Of a DNA stretch of 64,000 nucleotides, positions 17,154-25,511 are shown in pieces. Every line of letters begins with the position of its first letter. The stretch's first letter is position 1. The stretch comes from Hoeflea sp. (GTDB taxonomy: Bacteria; Pseudomonadota; Alphaproteobacteria; Rhizobiales; Rhizobiaceae): positions 37,071 to 101,070 of the forward strand of contig NZ_JACIYP010000007.1 of NCBI RefSeq assembly GCF_014359905.1, given 5' to 3'. The notes under the pieces are model-generated. The model was given only the letters and a program-made list of their open reading frames with translations. It was not told where the DNA came from and made no database searches. Made by a program: the position numbers and the translations under genes.

Positions 17154-17849
17154 TCACACGGAAACCGCTTCGCGCAATCTGTCCTTGGTCAGGCTCTCGC
17201 GATCGCCTGCCATCTTGACCTCGCCGCGCTCGATCACGCAGAACCGGTCGGCTAGGCCATAGGCGAACTCGAAATATTGCTCCACCAGCACGATCGCCAT
17301 CTTGCCGTCATCGCGCAAGAGCGCGATGACGCGGCCGATCTGCTGGATAATGTTGGGCTGGATGCCTTCGGTGGGCTCATCCAGCAACAGCAGTTTGGGC
17401 CTTGTGATCAGCGCCCGCGCTATCGAAAGCTGCTGCTGCTGGCCACCGGAGAGGTCGCCGCCGCGGCGGTTGCGCATGTCTTTGAGCACCGGGAACAGCT
17501 CGTAGATATGATCCGGGATCCGGTGCTCGCTGCGCGGCAGACAGGCAAAACCGGTCTCCAGATTCTCGGTCACCGTCAAGAGCGGGAAGATATCCCGGCC
17601 CTGCGGCACATAGCCGACCCCCCTGGCGGCCAGCTGGTGCGCCGGGATCCTGCCGATCGCCTGCCCGTCGAGATGATACGCGCCGCCCGAGCGGTGATGC
17701 ACCCCGGAAATCGCCTTCAGCAGGCTGGTCTTGCCCACGCCGTTGGTGCCCATCACGCAGGTCACCTGCCCGACATCGGCTTTCAGCGAAATGCCCTTGA
17801 GGATCTGCGACTGGCCGTAATGCAGCGTCAGGTTTTGGATATCGAGCAT
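17154..17849 (-). CDS. urtE: Urea ABC transporter ATP-binding protein UrtE
   Basis: ATPase of the branched-chain-amino-acid-type urea importer, 231 residues. Walker A is GTNGVGKTS (34-42), the signature is LSGGQQQQ, and Walker B is LLLLDEPTEGIQPN, with the IQPN(I) ending typical of UrtE. It is the last of the five co-directional urt genes, 3 bp after urtD. Urea taken up would feed urease, which is not in this window. Confidence 0.95.
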   Translation of the reverse strand: MLDIQNLTLHYGQSQILKGISLKADVGQVTCVMGTNGVGKTSLLKAISGVHHRSGGAYHLDGQAIGRIPAHQLAARGVGYVPQGRDIFPLLTVTENLETGFACLPRSEHRIPDHIYELFPVLKDMRNRRGGDLSGGQQQQLSIARALITRPKLLLLDEPTEGIQPNIIQQIGRVIALLRDDGKMAIVLVEQYFEFAYGLADRFCVIERGEVKMAGDRESLTKDRLREAVSV

Positions 17850-17852
17850 GGT

Positions 17853-18593
17853 CTAGCGCCCCAGATAGACATCAATGACCTCGGAATTGGCGGTGACATG
17901 GTCGAGCGACCCCTCCGCCAGAACCGAGCCTTCGTGCAGCACCGTCACCTTGCAGTCGAGCCGGCGGACGAATTCCATGTCGTGCTCGACCACCACCACG
18001 GCCCGGGTTTCCGCCGCCCGGCGCAACAGGTCGGTGGTGTGCTCGCGCTCGCCCAGCGTCATGCCGGCGGCCGGCTCGTCGACCAGAAGCAGCTTCGGCT
18101 CCTGCGCCAGCAGCATGCCGATTTCCAGCCACTGCTTCTGGCCGTGCGAGAGTTCGCCCGCCATCCGCTCAAGCGCCTCCGACAGGCCGATTTCCTCGGC
18201 GAGCGCCAGCACGCGGCTCCCGTCTTCCGGTGTCGCCCGGTATCCCAGAACCGCAAACGGCAGCCGGTCGTTGCTCAAGGCCATCATCAGGTTGTCGCGC
18301 ACGCTTTGCGCCTCGAACACTGTGGGGCGCTGGAACTTGCGCCCCACGCCGGCGCGCGCGATTTGGCTCTCTGACAATCTAAGCAGGTCAAACTGCGGCT
18401 CGCCGAACCGCACCCTGCCCTCGTCGGGCCTGGTCTTGCCGGTGACGATGTCCATGAAGGTGGTCTTGCCCGCCCCGTTGGGTCCGATGATCGCGCGCAA
18501 CTCCTGTTCGCCGATTTCAAACGACAGATTGTTGATGGCCTTGAACCCGTCAAAGGACACCGAGATCGAGGTGACTTCGAGAAGTGCGCTCAC
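17853..18593 (-). CDS. urtD: Urea ABC transporter ATP-binding protein UrtD
   Basis: Second ATPase of the urea importer, 246 residues. Walker A is GPNGAGKTT (37-45), the signature LSHGQKQ and Walker B LLLVDEPAAGMT. I chose the GTG start at 18593: AAGGA lies seven bases upstream and the GTGA overlap with the urtC stop is a usual coupling. The alternative ATG lies deep inside urtC. The protein ends with VIDVYLGR, a UrtD-like tail. Confidence 0.94.
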   Translation of the reverse strand: MSALLEVTSISVSFDGFKAINNLSFEIGEQELRAIIGPNGAGKTTFMDIVTGKTRPDEGRVRFGEPQFDLLRLSESQIARAGVGRKFQRPTVFEAQSVRDNLMMALSNDRLPFAVLGYRATPEDGSRVLALAEEIGLSEALERMAGELSHGQKQWLEIGMLLAQEPKLLLVDEPAAGMTLGEREHTTDLLRRAAETRAVVVVEHDMEFVRRLDCKVTVLHEGSVLAEGSLDHVTANSEVIDVYLGR

Positions 18594-19759
18594 GCTGCAT
18601 CCTTTCTGACCAGCCGGTCGAACAGCCCGCCAATGCCCTTGGGCATGAACAACGTCACCAGCACGAAACCGAGCCCCAGCAGGACCTGCCACCAGTCGAC
18701 CCAGTTAATGGTGTAGAAGCCCAGCGGAATGCTCGGCGCCTGCCCGCCGGTGAACCAGGACGACAGCAGCGACACGGTCGCCGCCCCGATGACGGCCCCG
18801 TAGAGACGTCCCCGCCCGCCGATGGCCACCCAGACCGCCAGATAGATCGAGGCGATCGGCGCTATTTCCGCCGGGTTGATGATGCCTGCCTGCGGATAAT
18901 ACAGCGCCCCCGCGATCGCCGCGATCACGGCCGTCAGCGTGAACACCACCAGCTTGTAGGCTTCCACCGGGTAGCCCATGAAGCGGATGCGGGTCTCGTC
19001 GTCGCGGATGGCGCGGATGACATTGCCGAACTTGCCCGAGACCACCCAGGCAGCAAGCAGATAGCCCAGCCCCAGCGCCAGAGCGGAGGCCAGGAAAAAC
19101 CACACCGAGATCACCGATTGCGGCACGTCGGTCAGGCCCGGAATGTTCTGCAATCCCGACAGGCCGTTGTTGCCGCGCAACCCGCTGTCGTTCTGGAACA
19201 GGTAGAGCGACAGCGCCAGCGTCATCGCCTGGGTCAGGATCGACAGATACACCCCGGTCACGCGTGAGCGGAACGCCAGCCACCCGAACACCAGCGCCAG
19301 CAGACCCGGCACCAGCACCACCAGCACCAGTTGGGCAAACAGACTGTCGGCGAAATACCATACGACGGGGATTTCCGAGCCGCCGACCACGCCGAAGATC
19401 TGCGTGCCGATGCCTTCGCGGATCTCTTCGGCCGTCGGCGGCAATTCGGCGCCGGCAAGCGAGGCAATGACGATGTCCTTGGTGCGCTCATACATCAGCC
19501 ACATGCCGATCATGTAGCCGCCGAGGCCGAAGAAGGCGAAATGGCCCAATGACAGGATTCCGCAATAGCCCCATACCAGATCCATGGCGATGGCGATCAG
19601 GCACAGGCAGAGCGTCTTGCCGAGGATCTTGACGAAGCTGGTCGAGACCAGCCCCAGGCCGAAGCCTTCCGACAGCACCGTGATGACGATGGTGAAGACC
19701 GCAAGCAGCGAGATGAAGACCAGCACCGACGGCTGCCGCGCGAACAGGGAACGCTGCAT
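18590..19759 (-). CDS. urtC: Urea ABC transporter permease UrtC
   Basis: LivM-type inner-membrane permease of 389 residues with about ten membrane segments. The stretches VWGYCGILSLGHFAFFGLGGYMIGMW and GRLYGAVIGA are family hallmarks. An internal hydrophilic insertion at about residues 90-115 (ELPPTAEEIREGIGTQ) is usual for UrtC. It starts 3 bp after urtB and overlaps urtD by 4 bp. Confidence 0.95.
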   Translation of the reverse strand: MQRSLFARQPSVLVFISLLAVFTIVITVLSEGFGLGLVSTSFVKILGKTLCLCLIAIAMDLVWGYCGILSLGHFAFFGLGGYMIGMWLMYERTKDIVIASLAGAELPPTAEEIREGIGTQIFGVVGGSEIPVVWYFADSLFAQLVLVVLVPGLLALVFGWLAFRSRVTGVYLSILTQAMTLALSLYLFQNDSGLRGNNGLSGLQNIPGLTDVPQSVISVWFFLASALALGLGYLLAAWVVSGKFGNVIRAIRDDETRIRFMGYPVEAYKLVVFTLTAVIAAIAGALYYPQAGIINPAEIAPIASIYLAVWVAIGGRGRLYGAVIGAATVSLLSSWFTGGQAPSIPLGFYTINWVDWWQVLLGLGFVLVTLFMPKGIGGLFDRLVRKDAA

Positions 19760-19762
19760 GGT

Positions 19763-21712
19763 CTAGTCCCCCGCCGCTCGGCCCTTGAGCGCGATGATGC
19801 CCTTGGGTCTGAACTGAATGAAAATGATGATGAAGATGATCATGTAGGTCTGCGCCGCCAAGGTGTTGGACGGGTTGAAGAACTCGATCAGCTTCTGCAG
19901 TGAGCCGATCATGCCGGCGCCGGCGAGGGTGCCCCAGATATTGCCGACGCCGCCCACCACCACCGTCATGAAGCTTTGCACGATGTAGCCCGAGCCGAGC
20001 TCGGAGGTGACCTTGGCGAACAGGCCGATGGCGACGCCTGCGATGCCGGCGATGCCGGAGCCCAGCCCGAAGGTCATCATGTTGATACGGTCCGGATTGA
20101 TCCCCATCGACGAGGCCATGCGCGGATTCTGCGTCACCGCCCGGATCTCGAGCCCGAGCCGGGTCCGCTTGAGGATGAACAGCAGCAGCCCCATGAACAC
20201 GACCGCGAGCACGAAGATGGCGATCCGGATATAGCTGACCGACACCACGTCATTGAGCGCCCAGGCGCCATCCAGCCAGGATGGCGAGGTCAGCGGGCGC
20301 GCCTGGGTGCCGAAGATGTTCTTGGCGATCTGCTGCAGCGCAATGGAAATGCCGAACGTGGCGAGCAGCGTTTCGAGCGGCCGGTGCGCCAGATGCCGGA
20401 TCACCAGCCGCTCCAGCGCCACGCCCGCCATGAATGCCACAGCGAAGGCGAGCGGCAACGCCACCAGGATGGAGGCGGTGTAGTTCGGAATGATCTGCTG
20501 GACCACATAGCCGGTATAGGCGCCGATCATGATGAATTCTCCATGCGCCATGTTGATCACCCCCATCACACCGAAGGTGATGGCAAGACCGATGGCGGCC
20601 AGAAAGTAGATCGACGCCAGCGACAGCCCGTCGAGCGCGAGCGAGAGGAACCGGTAGAACCCGACAGTCCTGCTGATATCGGAGAGTGTCTCCCTGGCCG
20701 CCGTGGTCAGAGCCGCATCGGACTCAGCATAGACCTCGGCGAGGACATGGCTTGAAACGGCCTCTTGCTGCTCGTCCTGGGTTACAAGCGGCGGGACTGC
20801 GCCGGAGGCGGCGAGCGCCAGATAGGCCCGGTCGCGCGCCTCCTGGGTCACCAGCTCGGCAACGGGAATGCCCGCGACCGCGCCGTCCTGGATATTGGCG
20901 ATCAACGCGCGCTTGCGCGCGTCAGGCAGCACGATCGGCTGCGCCTTGCCCGCGTCGACCAGCAATTGGTAGGCTGTATCCGTGTCGATGTCGCTGCCCG
21001 GCGTCAGGATCCTGGCAACATTGACGCCTTCCGGCGTCGCATCGAACACCTTCACGCTGGACGCCAGCAACGGGTTGAGCGCCGCCCGCGCATCCACGCC
21101 GGAATCGCCGGCAAAGCTTCTGATCGCAGCGACGCGATTGGCGGAATCGCTGCCGAACTTGATCGTCAACAGCCGCTGGAGCCGCATCTTGCGGGCCTTG
21201 ATGGCCGGATCCGTTTCCTCTTCGATCGCATCCCTGAGGATGGCCAGGTGCGATTCATTGGCGGAACGCTCAAGCGCGGTCAGCGCCTGCAACCGGCGCT
21301 CCGGGTCCGGGTCGGACAGTTGGAACTGGACCAGTTTGGCGGCGATCAAGCCGCGCACGCCACTGTTGGGATTGAGATTGGAGAGATCCGCCTGCTCCGC
21401 CAGCCCGGCTTCCGCGCCGGTATCGACATCGATCAGCATCAGCTTGCCGCCATCGGCCTTCTCGACAAAGAAGAAGCGTCCGTCTGACTTGCGCTGCCAG
21501 ACCCCTTTCTCCCGCCATTTCTCCAGGAACACCGGAACATTGGGCAATTCACTCGTCGCCAGGTCCTCAAGCACGGGACCGATTGTCATGCGCGATGGTC
21601 GTTCGATCATGGCGCGCTTGCTTTCAAGCAGCGCGTTGAGACCGCCCTCCTGCGCTGTCGCCGGCAGAAGCCAGCTCAGCGCGGCAATCAGGATATAGGC
21701 AATGCGGAGCAT
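19763..21712 (-). CDS. urtB: Urea ABC transporter permease UrtB with long N-terminal domain
   Basis: LivH-type permease of 649 residues. The C-terminal 300 residues form the permease (GVMGVINMAHGEFIMIGAYTGYVVQ, LERLVIRHLAHRPLETLLATFGIS). The first 340 residues follow a signal peptide (about 1-20) and are helical and HEAT-like (ERRLQALTALERSANESHLAILRDAI), predicted in the periplasm. Proteobacterial UrtB proteins commonly carry this extension, whose role is unknown. The gene lies 63 bp downstream of urtA. Confidence 0.94.
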   Translation of the reverse strand: MLRIAYILIAALSWLLPATAQEGGLNALLESKRAMIERPSRMTIGPVLEDLATSELPNVPVFLEKWREKGVWQRKSDGRFFFVEKADGGKLMLIDVDTGAEAGLAEQADLSNLNPNSGVRGLIAAKLVQFQLSDPDPERRLQALTALERSANESHLAILRDAIEEETDPAIKARKMRLQRLLTIKFGSDSANRVAAIRSFAGDSGVDARAALNPLLASSVKVFDATPEGVNVARILTPGSDIDTDTAYQLLVDAGKAQPIVLPDARKRALIANIQDGAVAGIPVAELVTQEARDRAYLALAASGAVPPLVTQDEQQEAVSSHVLAEVYAESDAALTTAARETLSDISRTVGFYRFLSLALDGLSLASIYFLAAIGLAITFGVMGVINMAHGEFIMIGAYTGYVVQQIIPNYTASILVALPLAFAVAFMAGVALERLVIRHLAHRPLETLLATFGISIALQQIAKNIFGTQARPLTSPSWLDGAWALNDVVSVSYIRIAIFVLAVVFMGLLLFILKRTRLGLEIRAVTQNPRMASSMGINPDRINMMTFGLGSGIAGIAGVAIGLFAKVTSELGSGYIVQSFMTVVVGGVGNIWGTLAGAGMIGSLQKLIEFFNPSNTLAAQTYMIIFIIIFIQFRPKGIIALKGRAAGD

Positions 21713-21775
21713 GGAAGACCGGAAGGGTTGGGAAGGCGGAAAAGGGGGCCGCCGGCCCCCTCCCGTTCCAGGGGA

Positions 21776-23068
21776 TCAATAGTTGGAATTGAGCTGCACG
21801 CAGGTCTTGGTCTCGGTGTTGTACATGCCGCACTCGAGTTCCTTCCAATTCGATTCCAGCACGGCCGATTCCGGCAGGAAGTCGGTCCAGGCGTCGCCGG
21901 GAACCGGCTCGGTCTGGCTGACGATGCTGAACTGTCCATCCGCCTGGATTTCGCCGATCAGAACCGGCTTGGTCAGGTGGTGGTTGGGCAGCATTTCGGC
22001 TTCCGAGCCGGTCAGGTTCGGAAACTTCTGGCCGTACATGGCGGTGCGGACGGCATCGACGTCGGTGGTGCCGGCGGCTTCGACAGCGTTCACCCACATG
22101 TTGAAGCCGATGTAATGGGCTTCCATCGGGTCGTTGGTGACCCGCTCTTCACCGGCAAAAGCCTTCCATTCCTTGATGAATTCGGCATTGGCCGGCGCAT
22201 CGGCGGACTGGAAGTAGTTCCAGGCGGCGAGATGGCCGACGAGGTTGGTGGTGTCGAGGCCGGAGAGTTCTTCCTCGCCCACCGAGAAGGCCACGACAGG
22301 AATGTCGTCAGCCGAGATGCCGGCCGCGGCGAGTTCCTTGTAGAAGCCGATATTGGCGTCGCCATTGATGGTCGAAATCACGCCCACCTTCTTGCCGTCG
22401 GCGCCAAGGGCGACCACGTCACCGACGATCTTGGACCAGTCGGAATGGCCGAACGGGGTGTAGTTGACGAAGATGTCCTCTGCCGCGATGCCCTTGTCCT
22501 TGAGATACTGCTCGAGGATCTTGTTGGTCGTGCGCGGATAGACATAGTCGGTGCCCAGCAGCGCGAATTTCTCGACCCCAAGCTCTTCAAGGAAGTAGTC
22601 GGTCGCCGGAATGGCCTGCTGGTTCGGGGCAGCCCCCGTGTAGAAGACGTTCTTGGAGGATTCCTCGCCCTCGTACTGAACGGGATAGAACAGAAGCCCG
22701 TTGAGTTCCTCGATCACCGGCAGAACCGACTTGCGGCTCACCGAGGTCCAGCAGCCGAACATGACATCGACGTTCTGGACGGTCATGAGTTCGCGGGCCT
22801 TTTCGGCAAACAGCGGCCAGTCGGATGCCGGATCGACAACAACAGCCTCGAGCTTCTTGCCCAGCAGGCCGCCCTTGGCGTTCTGCTGCGCGATCAGCAT
22901 CTCCATGGTTTCCTTGAGTGTCGTTTCCGAGATGGCCATCGTTCCCGATAGCGAGTGCAGGACACCAACCTTGATTGTCTCCTCCTGCGCATATGCCGAG
23001 TGGGCCAATACGGTCGATGTAACCAGTGCCGCCGCCCCTGCGATCTTCAATTGAGTGGTAAATTTCAT
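21776..23068 (-). CDS. urtA: Urea ABC transporter substrate-binding protein UrtA
   Basis: Periplasmic urea receptor of 430 residues with a Sec signal (about 1-27, ending AHSAYAQ). Family motifs are KVGVLHSLSGTMAISE, DPASDWPLFAEKARELM and a C-terminal MYNTETKTCVQLNSNY. The start at 23068 is preceded by GGAGG. It heads the urtABCDE operon and has a sigma-54 type promoter 40 bp upstream, so expression is probably under nitrogen control. Confidence 0.96.
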   Translation of the reverse strand: MKFTTQLKIAGAAALVTSTVLAHSAYAQEETIKVGVLHSLSGTMAISETTLKETMEMLIAQQNAKGGLLGKKLEAVVVDPASDWPLFAEKARELMTVQNVDVMFGCWTSVSRKSVLPVIEELNGLLFYPVQYEGEESSKNVFYTGAAPNQQAIPATDYFLEELGVEKFALLGTDYVYPRTTNKILEQYLKDKGIAAEDIFVNYTPFGHSDWSKIVGDVVALGADGKKVGVISTINGDANIGFYKELAAAGISADDIPVVAFSVGEEELSGLDTTNLVGHLAAWNYFQSADAPANAEFIKEWKAFAGEERVTNDPMEAHYIGFNMWVNAVEAAGTTDVDAVRTAMYGQKFPNLTGSEAEMLPNHHLTKPVLIGEIQADGQFSIVSQTEPVPGDAWTDFLPESAVLESNWKELECGMYNTETKTCVQLNSNY

Positions 23069-23428
23069 GTCAGCCTCCGTGCTGTTCGTGTCCACGGAAC
23101 TTTTCAATGCAAGCGCCTTGCCAGTTGCGTTGCTGCTGGCTTTTCACGGTTTATTAAGGTTTCGCAACAGACGCCGGCAAAACATGTCTCAAAAACGCGT
23201 CAAATAATGCCCATATTTAGTGCACTGCCATTTTTATGTGCATTAGATAGCCGGGCACATGGGGCCAGGAAGCGGGCCCAATTGTCACGCGCAGCTCGCA
23301 AGGTCACCCGAAAGTGCCTTATCCCCAGGGCGGGCTTGCGTGGAAGCTTTATTTCGCTTCTTATGCTCTCAGGATGAGGTCATCTCGGGTTTCATCCCCA
23401 CTTGGCAACAAGGAGCTCCGTCGTCCCC
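23069..23428. other. Intergenic region upstream of urtA and the BTLCP peptidase gene
   Basis: This 360-bp divergent region holds the sigma-54 promoter. About 115 bp upstream of it is an inverted repeat TGCAC (23221-23225) and GTGCA (23238-23242), in the position expected of an enhancer. Its 12-base spacing is wider than that of a standard NtrC site. No convincing gene is seen. Confidence 0.5.
23108..23124 (-). promoter_or_regulatory. Sigma-54 promoter of the urtABCDE operon
   Basis: On the minus strand the sequence CTGGCAAGGCGCTTGCA matches the RpoN consensus YTGGCACGRNNNTTGCW at all but one defined position, with the required 10 bases between the GG and GC doublets. The -12 element lies about 40 bp before the urtA start. 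NtrC with RpoN is the usual nitrogen-limitation switch for urea uptake in alphaproteobacteria. Confidence 0.7.
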
Positions 23429-23998
23429 ATGAGCGTACCTCTGTTCTTGCTGGCCGTTCTGGCGGCCATGTTCTCCTTTCTCGCGCCAGCCTTCGCCTCG
23501 ACCTGGCTGAAGACCGGCAAGGAAACGACGCGGCCCTATGGTCATGTCGAGTACTGCTCCCGCAAACCCTCCGACTGCCGCAGCCGGTCCACCCGGTCGC
23601 AGCTTCCGCCCGCGCGGCTCGATGTTCTGCGCGGCGTCAATGTCTCGGTGAACCGGGCGATCAAGCCGGTGTCGGACCAGGTAGCCTTCGGACGCAAGGA
23701 ATACTGGACATCGAAGGCCCGAGCCGGCGACTGCGAAGACTTTGCACTGGCCAAGCGCGCCAGACTGCTGAGCAAGGGCTTCAAGCCGTCGCAGCTGCTG
23801 TTGACCATGGGGCACAATGGCACTGAACCGCACGCGGTGCTGGTGGTAAGAACCCGTGACGGCGACTATGTGCTCGACAACCTCGATGACGAGGTCACAC
23901 CCGTGCAATCGGCGCGCGTGAACTTTCTCAAGATCCAGTCCCCGGACCACGGCGGCCAATGGCTGCGCATCACCGGCAAGACCGGCCGGGCGCCCTGA
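23429..23998 (+). CDS. Transglutaminase-like cysteine peptidase (BTLCP family)
   Basis: A 189-residue secreted protein with a Sec signal (about 1-24) of the bacterial transglutaminase-like cysteine proteinase family (DUF920). The Cys-His-Asp triad is visible as GDCEDFALAKR, PHAVLVVRTRDGDYVLDN. Better known relatives (LapG) cleave surface adhesins, but the short rhizobial proteins have no fixed substrate. No LapD or adhesin gene is near. The ATG at 23429 is used; AAGGAG lies about 13 bp upstream. Confidence 0.85.
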   Translation: MSVPLFLLAVLAAMFSFLAPAFASTWLKTGKETTRPYGHVEYCSRKPSDCRSRSTRSQLPPARLDVLRGVNVSVNRAIKPVSDQVAFGRKEYWTSKARAGDCEDFALAKRARLLSKGFKPSQLLLTMGHNGTEPHAVLVVRTRDGDYVLDNLDDEVTPVQSARVNFLKIQSPDHGGQWLRITGKTGRAP

Positions 23999-24039
23999 AC
24001 GCCACTTCCGTTTTTCCCCTCGCGCCCCGCAGCATGATT

Positions 24040-24135
24040 GCGTAAATCGGAATCGATTGAAGGCGAGCATGTGCAGCCGTTTTCAGTGCGGCAGCGTCCT
24101 TCGCGGGTTCGATTGAACGCCCGCCGCTGGAGCCG
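24040..24135. repeat. Rhizobiales-type intergenic palindromic repeat
   Basis: The stretch containing GTAAATCGGAATCGATT, then GCATGTGCAGC, then CAGCGTCCTTCGCG resembles from memory a dispersed intergenic element common in rhizobial genomes. Its right part can fold (GCGGG with CCCGC around TTCGATTGAA). It lies between the peptidase and nuclease genes, where no reading frame is credible. Confidence 0.45.
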
Positions 24136-24227
24136 GGTCAAATTGGCTTTAGTCCCTGCGAATGCCTGTGCTATGGCTCATTGCTTCGCTCGCCTGAACG
24201 GCAGTCGAACCGCCGGAGGAGCCGCCG

Positions 24228-25511
24228 ATCGCCGCCTATCGTTTCATCCACACCGCCGATATTCATCTCGATTCACCGTTGCGCTCGCTGGCGTTGCGCA
24301 ACCCCGAGCTTGCCGACCTGATCGGCTCGGCCACACGACAGGCGTTCAGCTCCATCATTGATCTGTGCCTTGACGAGCGCGTCGATGCGCTGCTGGTTGC
24401 CGGCGATCTCTATGACGGCGACCAGACCTCGATGAAGACCGCCCGGTTTCTGGCGGGCGAACTGGGACGCCTGTCAAAGGCCGGCATCCGCACCTTCCTC
24501 ATTCGCGGCAACCACGACGCGCTTTCCCGGATTTCGAAGGAACTGGTGCTGCCGGATCTGGTCAAGCTGTTCGGCGGACGGCCCGAGCATGTGCTGATCG
24601 ACCGCGGCCCGGGCGAAAAGCCGGTCGCCATTCACGGCCTGAGTTTCTCCCAGGCGACCGCGCCCGAAAGCCTGCTGCCGAAATACAGGCCTGCCATCCC
24701 CGACACGATCAACATCGGCATGATGCACACGAGCCTCGGCGGGGCCGAAGGCCATGACGTCTATGCGCCGTGCAGCCCCGCCGATCTCATCGCCACCGGT
24801 TTTAACTATTGGGCGCTGGGCCACATCCACAAGCGTTCGGTCATTGAAAATGGTGGCACCATCGTCATGCCCGGCATGCCGCAGGGCCGCGACATCAACG
24901 AGGACGGACCCAAATCCGTGACCCTCGTCTCGATTGCCGACGACGGGACCGTGAGCATCGAGGAGCGACCGACCTCGCGCGCTGAATTCACCCGCGTCAG
25001 CGTCAACGCCGAGGGCATTACCGAGTGGAGCGGTCTCGCGGAGGCCATAAGTGCCGCACTGAGACAGGCGCGCGACACATCCGTGTCGCCCGAGCTTGTG
25101 GTGCGCCTGACTTTGTCCGGCGCCACGCCGCTCGCCTGGCGGATGCGCCGCGATTCTGATTTGCTGATGACGGAAGCCGAGGAACGCGCCGCGCAAGCCG
25201 GCGCCACATGGATTGAAAAGCTCGACATCGGCTGCACGCCGCCCAATACCCATGGCGGTCCCTCGACCGACCCGTTGCATGAACTCCGGGCGTTGATCGG
25301 CGCCGCCATTCTCGGTTCGGACGGCTATGAAACCGCGCTCGAAAGCATCGCTGCGAATCTCCAGACACAGCTTCCCGCAGATTTGCGCGATCTCTTCGGC
25401 ACGGACGAGGCCGACACACGCGCCGCGCTCTCACGTATCGCACGCGAGGGGGCAGACGATGTGCTCGCCCGGCTCCAGACCGGTTCGGCATCGACGAGCG
25501 AGTCTGCCTGA
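24228..25511 (+). CDS. SbcD/YhaO-like DNA repair metallophosphoesterase, probable ATC start
   Basis: Mre11/SbcD-type nuclease subunit of 427 residues that should pair with the ATPase encoded next. Metal motifs are HTADIHLDSPL near the N-terminus, VAGDLYDGDQT, IRGNHDALS and LGHIHKR. The D-x-H motif lies upstream of every ATG, GTG or TTG in this frame. Between the stop at 24195 and the motif, the only codon well placed behind a ribosome site (GGAGGA, seven bases) is ATC at 24228. A later TTG at 24279 would delete the first metal ligands. The stop overlaps the ATPase start (TGATG). Confidence 0.85.
   Translation: MAAYRFIHTADIHLDSPLRSLALRNPELADLIGSATRQAFSSIIDLCLDERVDALLVAGDLYDGDQTSMKTARFLAGELGRLSKAGIRTFLIRGNHDALSRISKELVLPDLVKLFGGRPEHVLIDRGPGEKPVAIHGLSFSQATAPESLLPKYRPAIPDTINIGMMHTSLGGAEGHDVYAPCSPADLIATGFNYWALGHIHKRSVIENGGTIVMPGMPQGRDINEDGPKSVTLVSIADDGTVSIEERPTSRAEFTRVSVNAEGITEWSGLAEAISAALRQARDTSVSPELVVRLTLSGATPLAWRMRRDSDLLMTEAEERAAQAGATWIEKLDIGCTPPNTHGGPSTDPLHELRALIGAAILGSDGYETALESIAANLQTQLPADLRDLFGTDEADTRAALSRIAREGADDVLARLQTGSASTSESA

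Noticed and set aside
23221..23242. Inverted repeat TGCAC-N12-GTGCA as an NtrC site
   Set aside because: The known NtrC site has seven bases between these arms. It is noted as a possible enhancer but not called as an NtrC box.
24279..25511. TTG at 24279 as the start of the SbcD-like gene
   Set aside because: It would remove the D-x-H metal ligands that are coded just upstream in the same frame, and it has no ribosome site.
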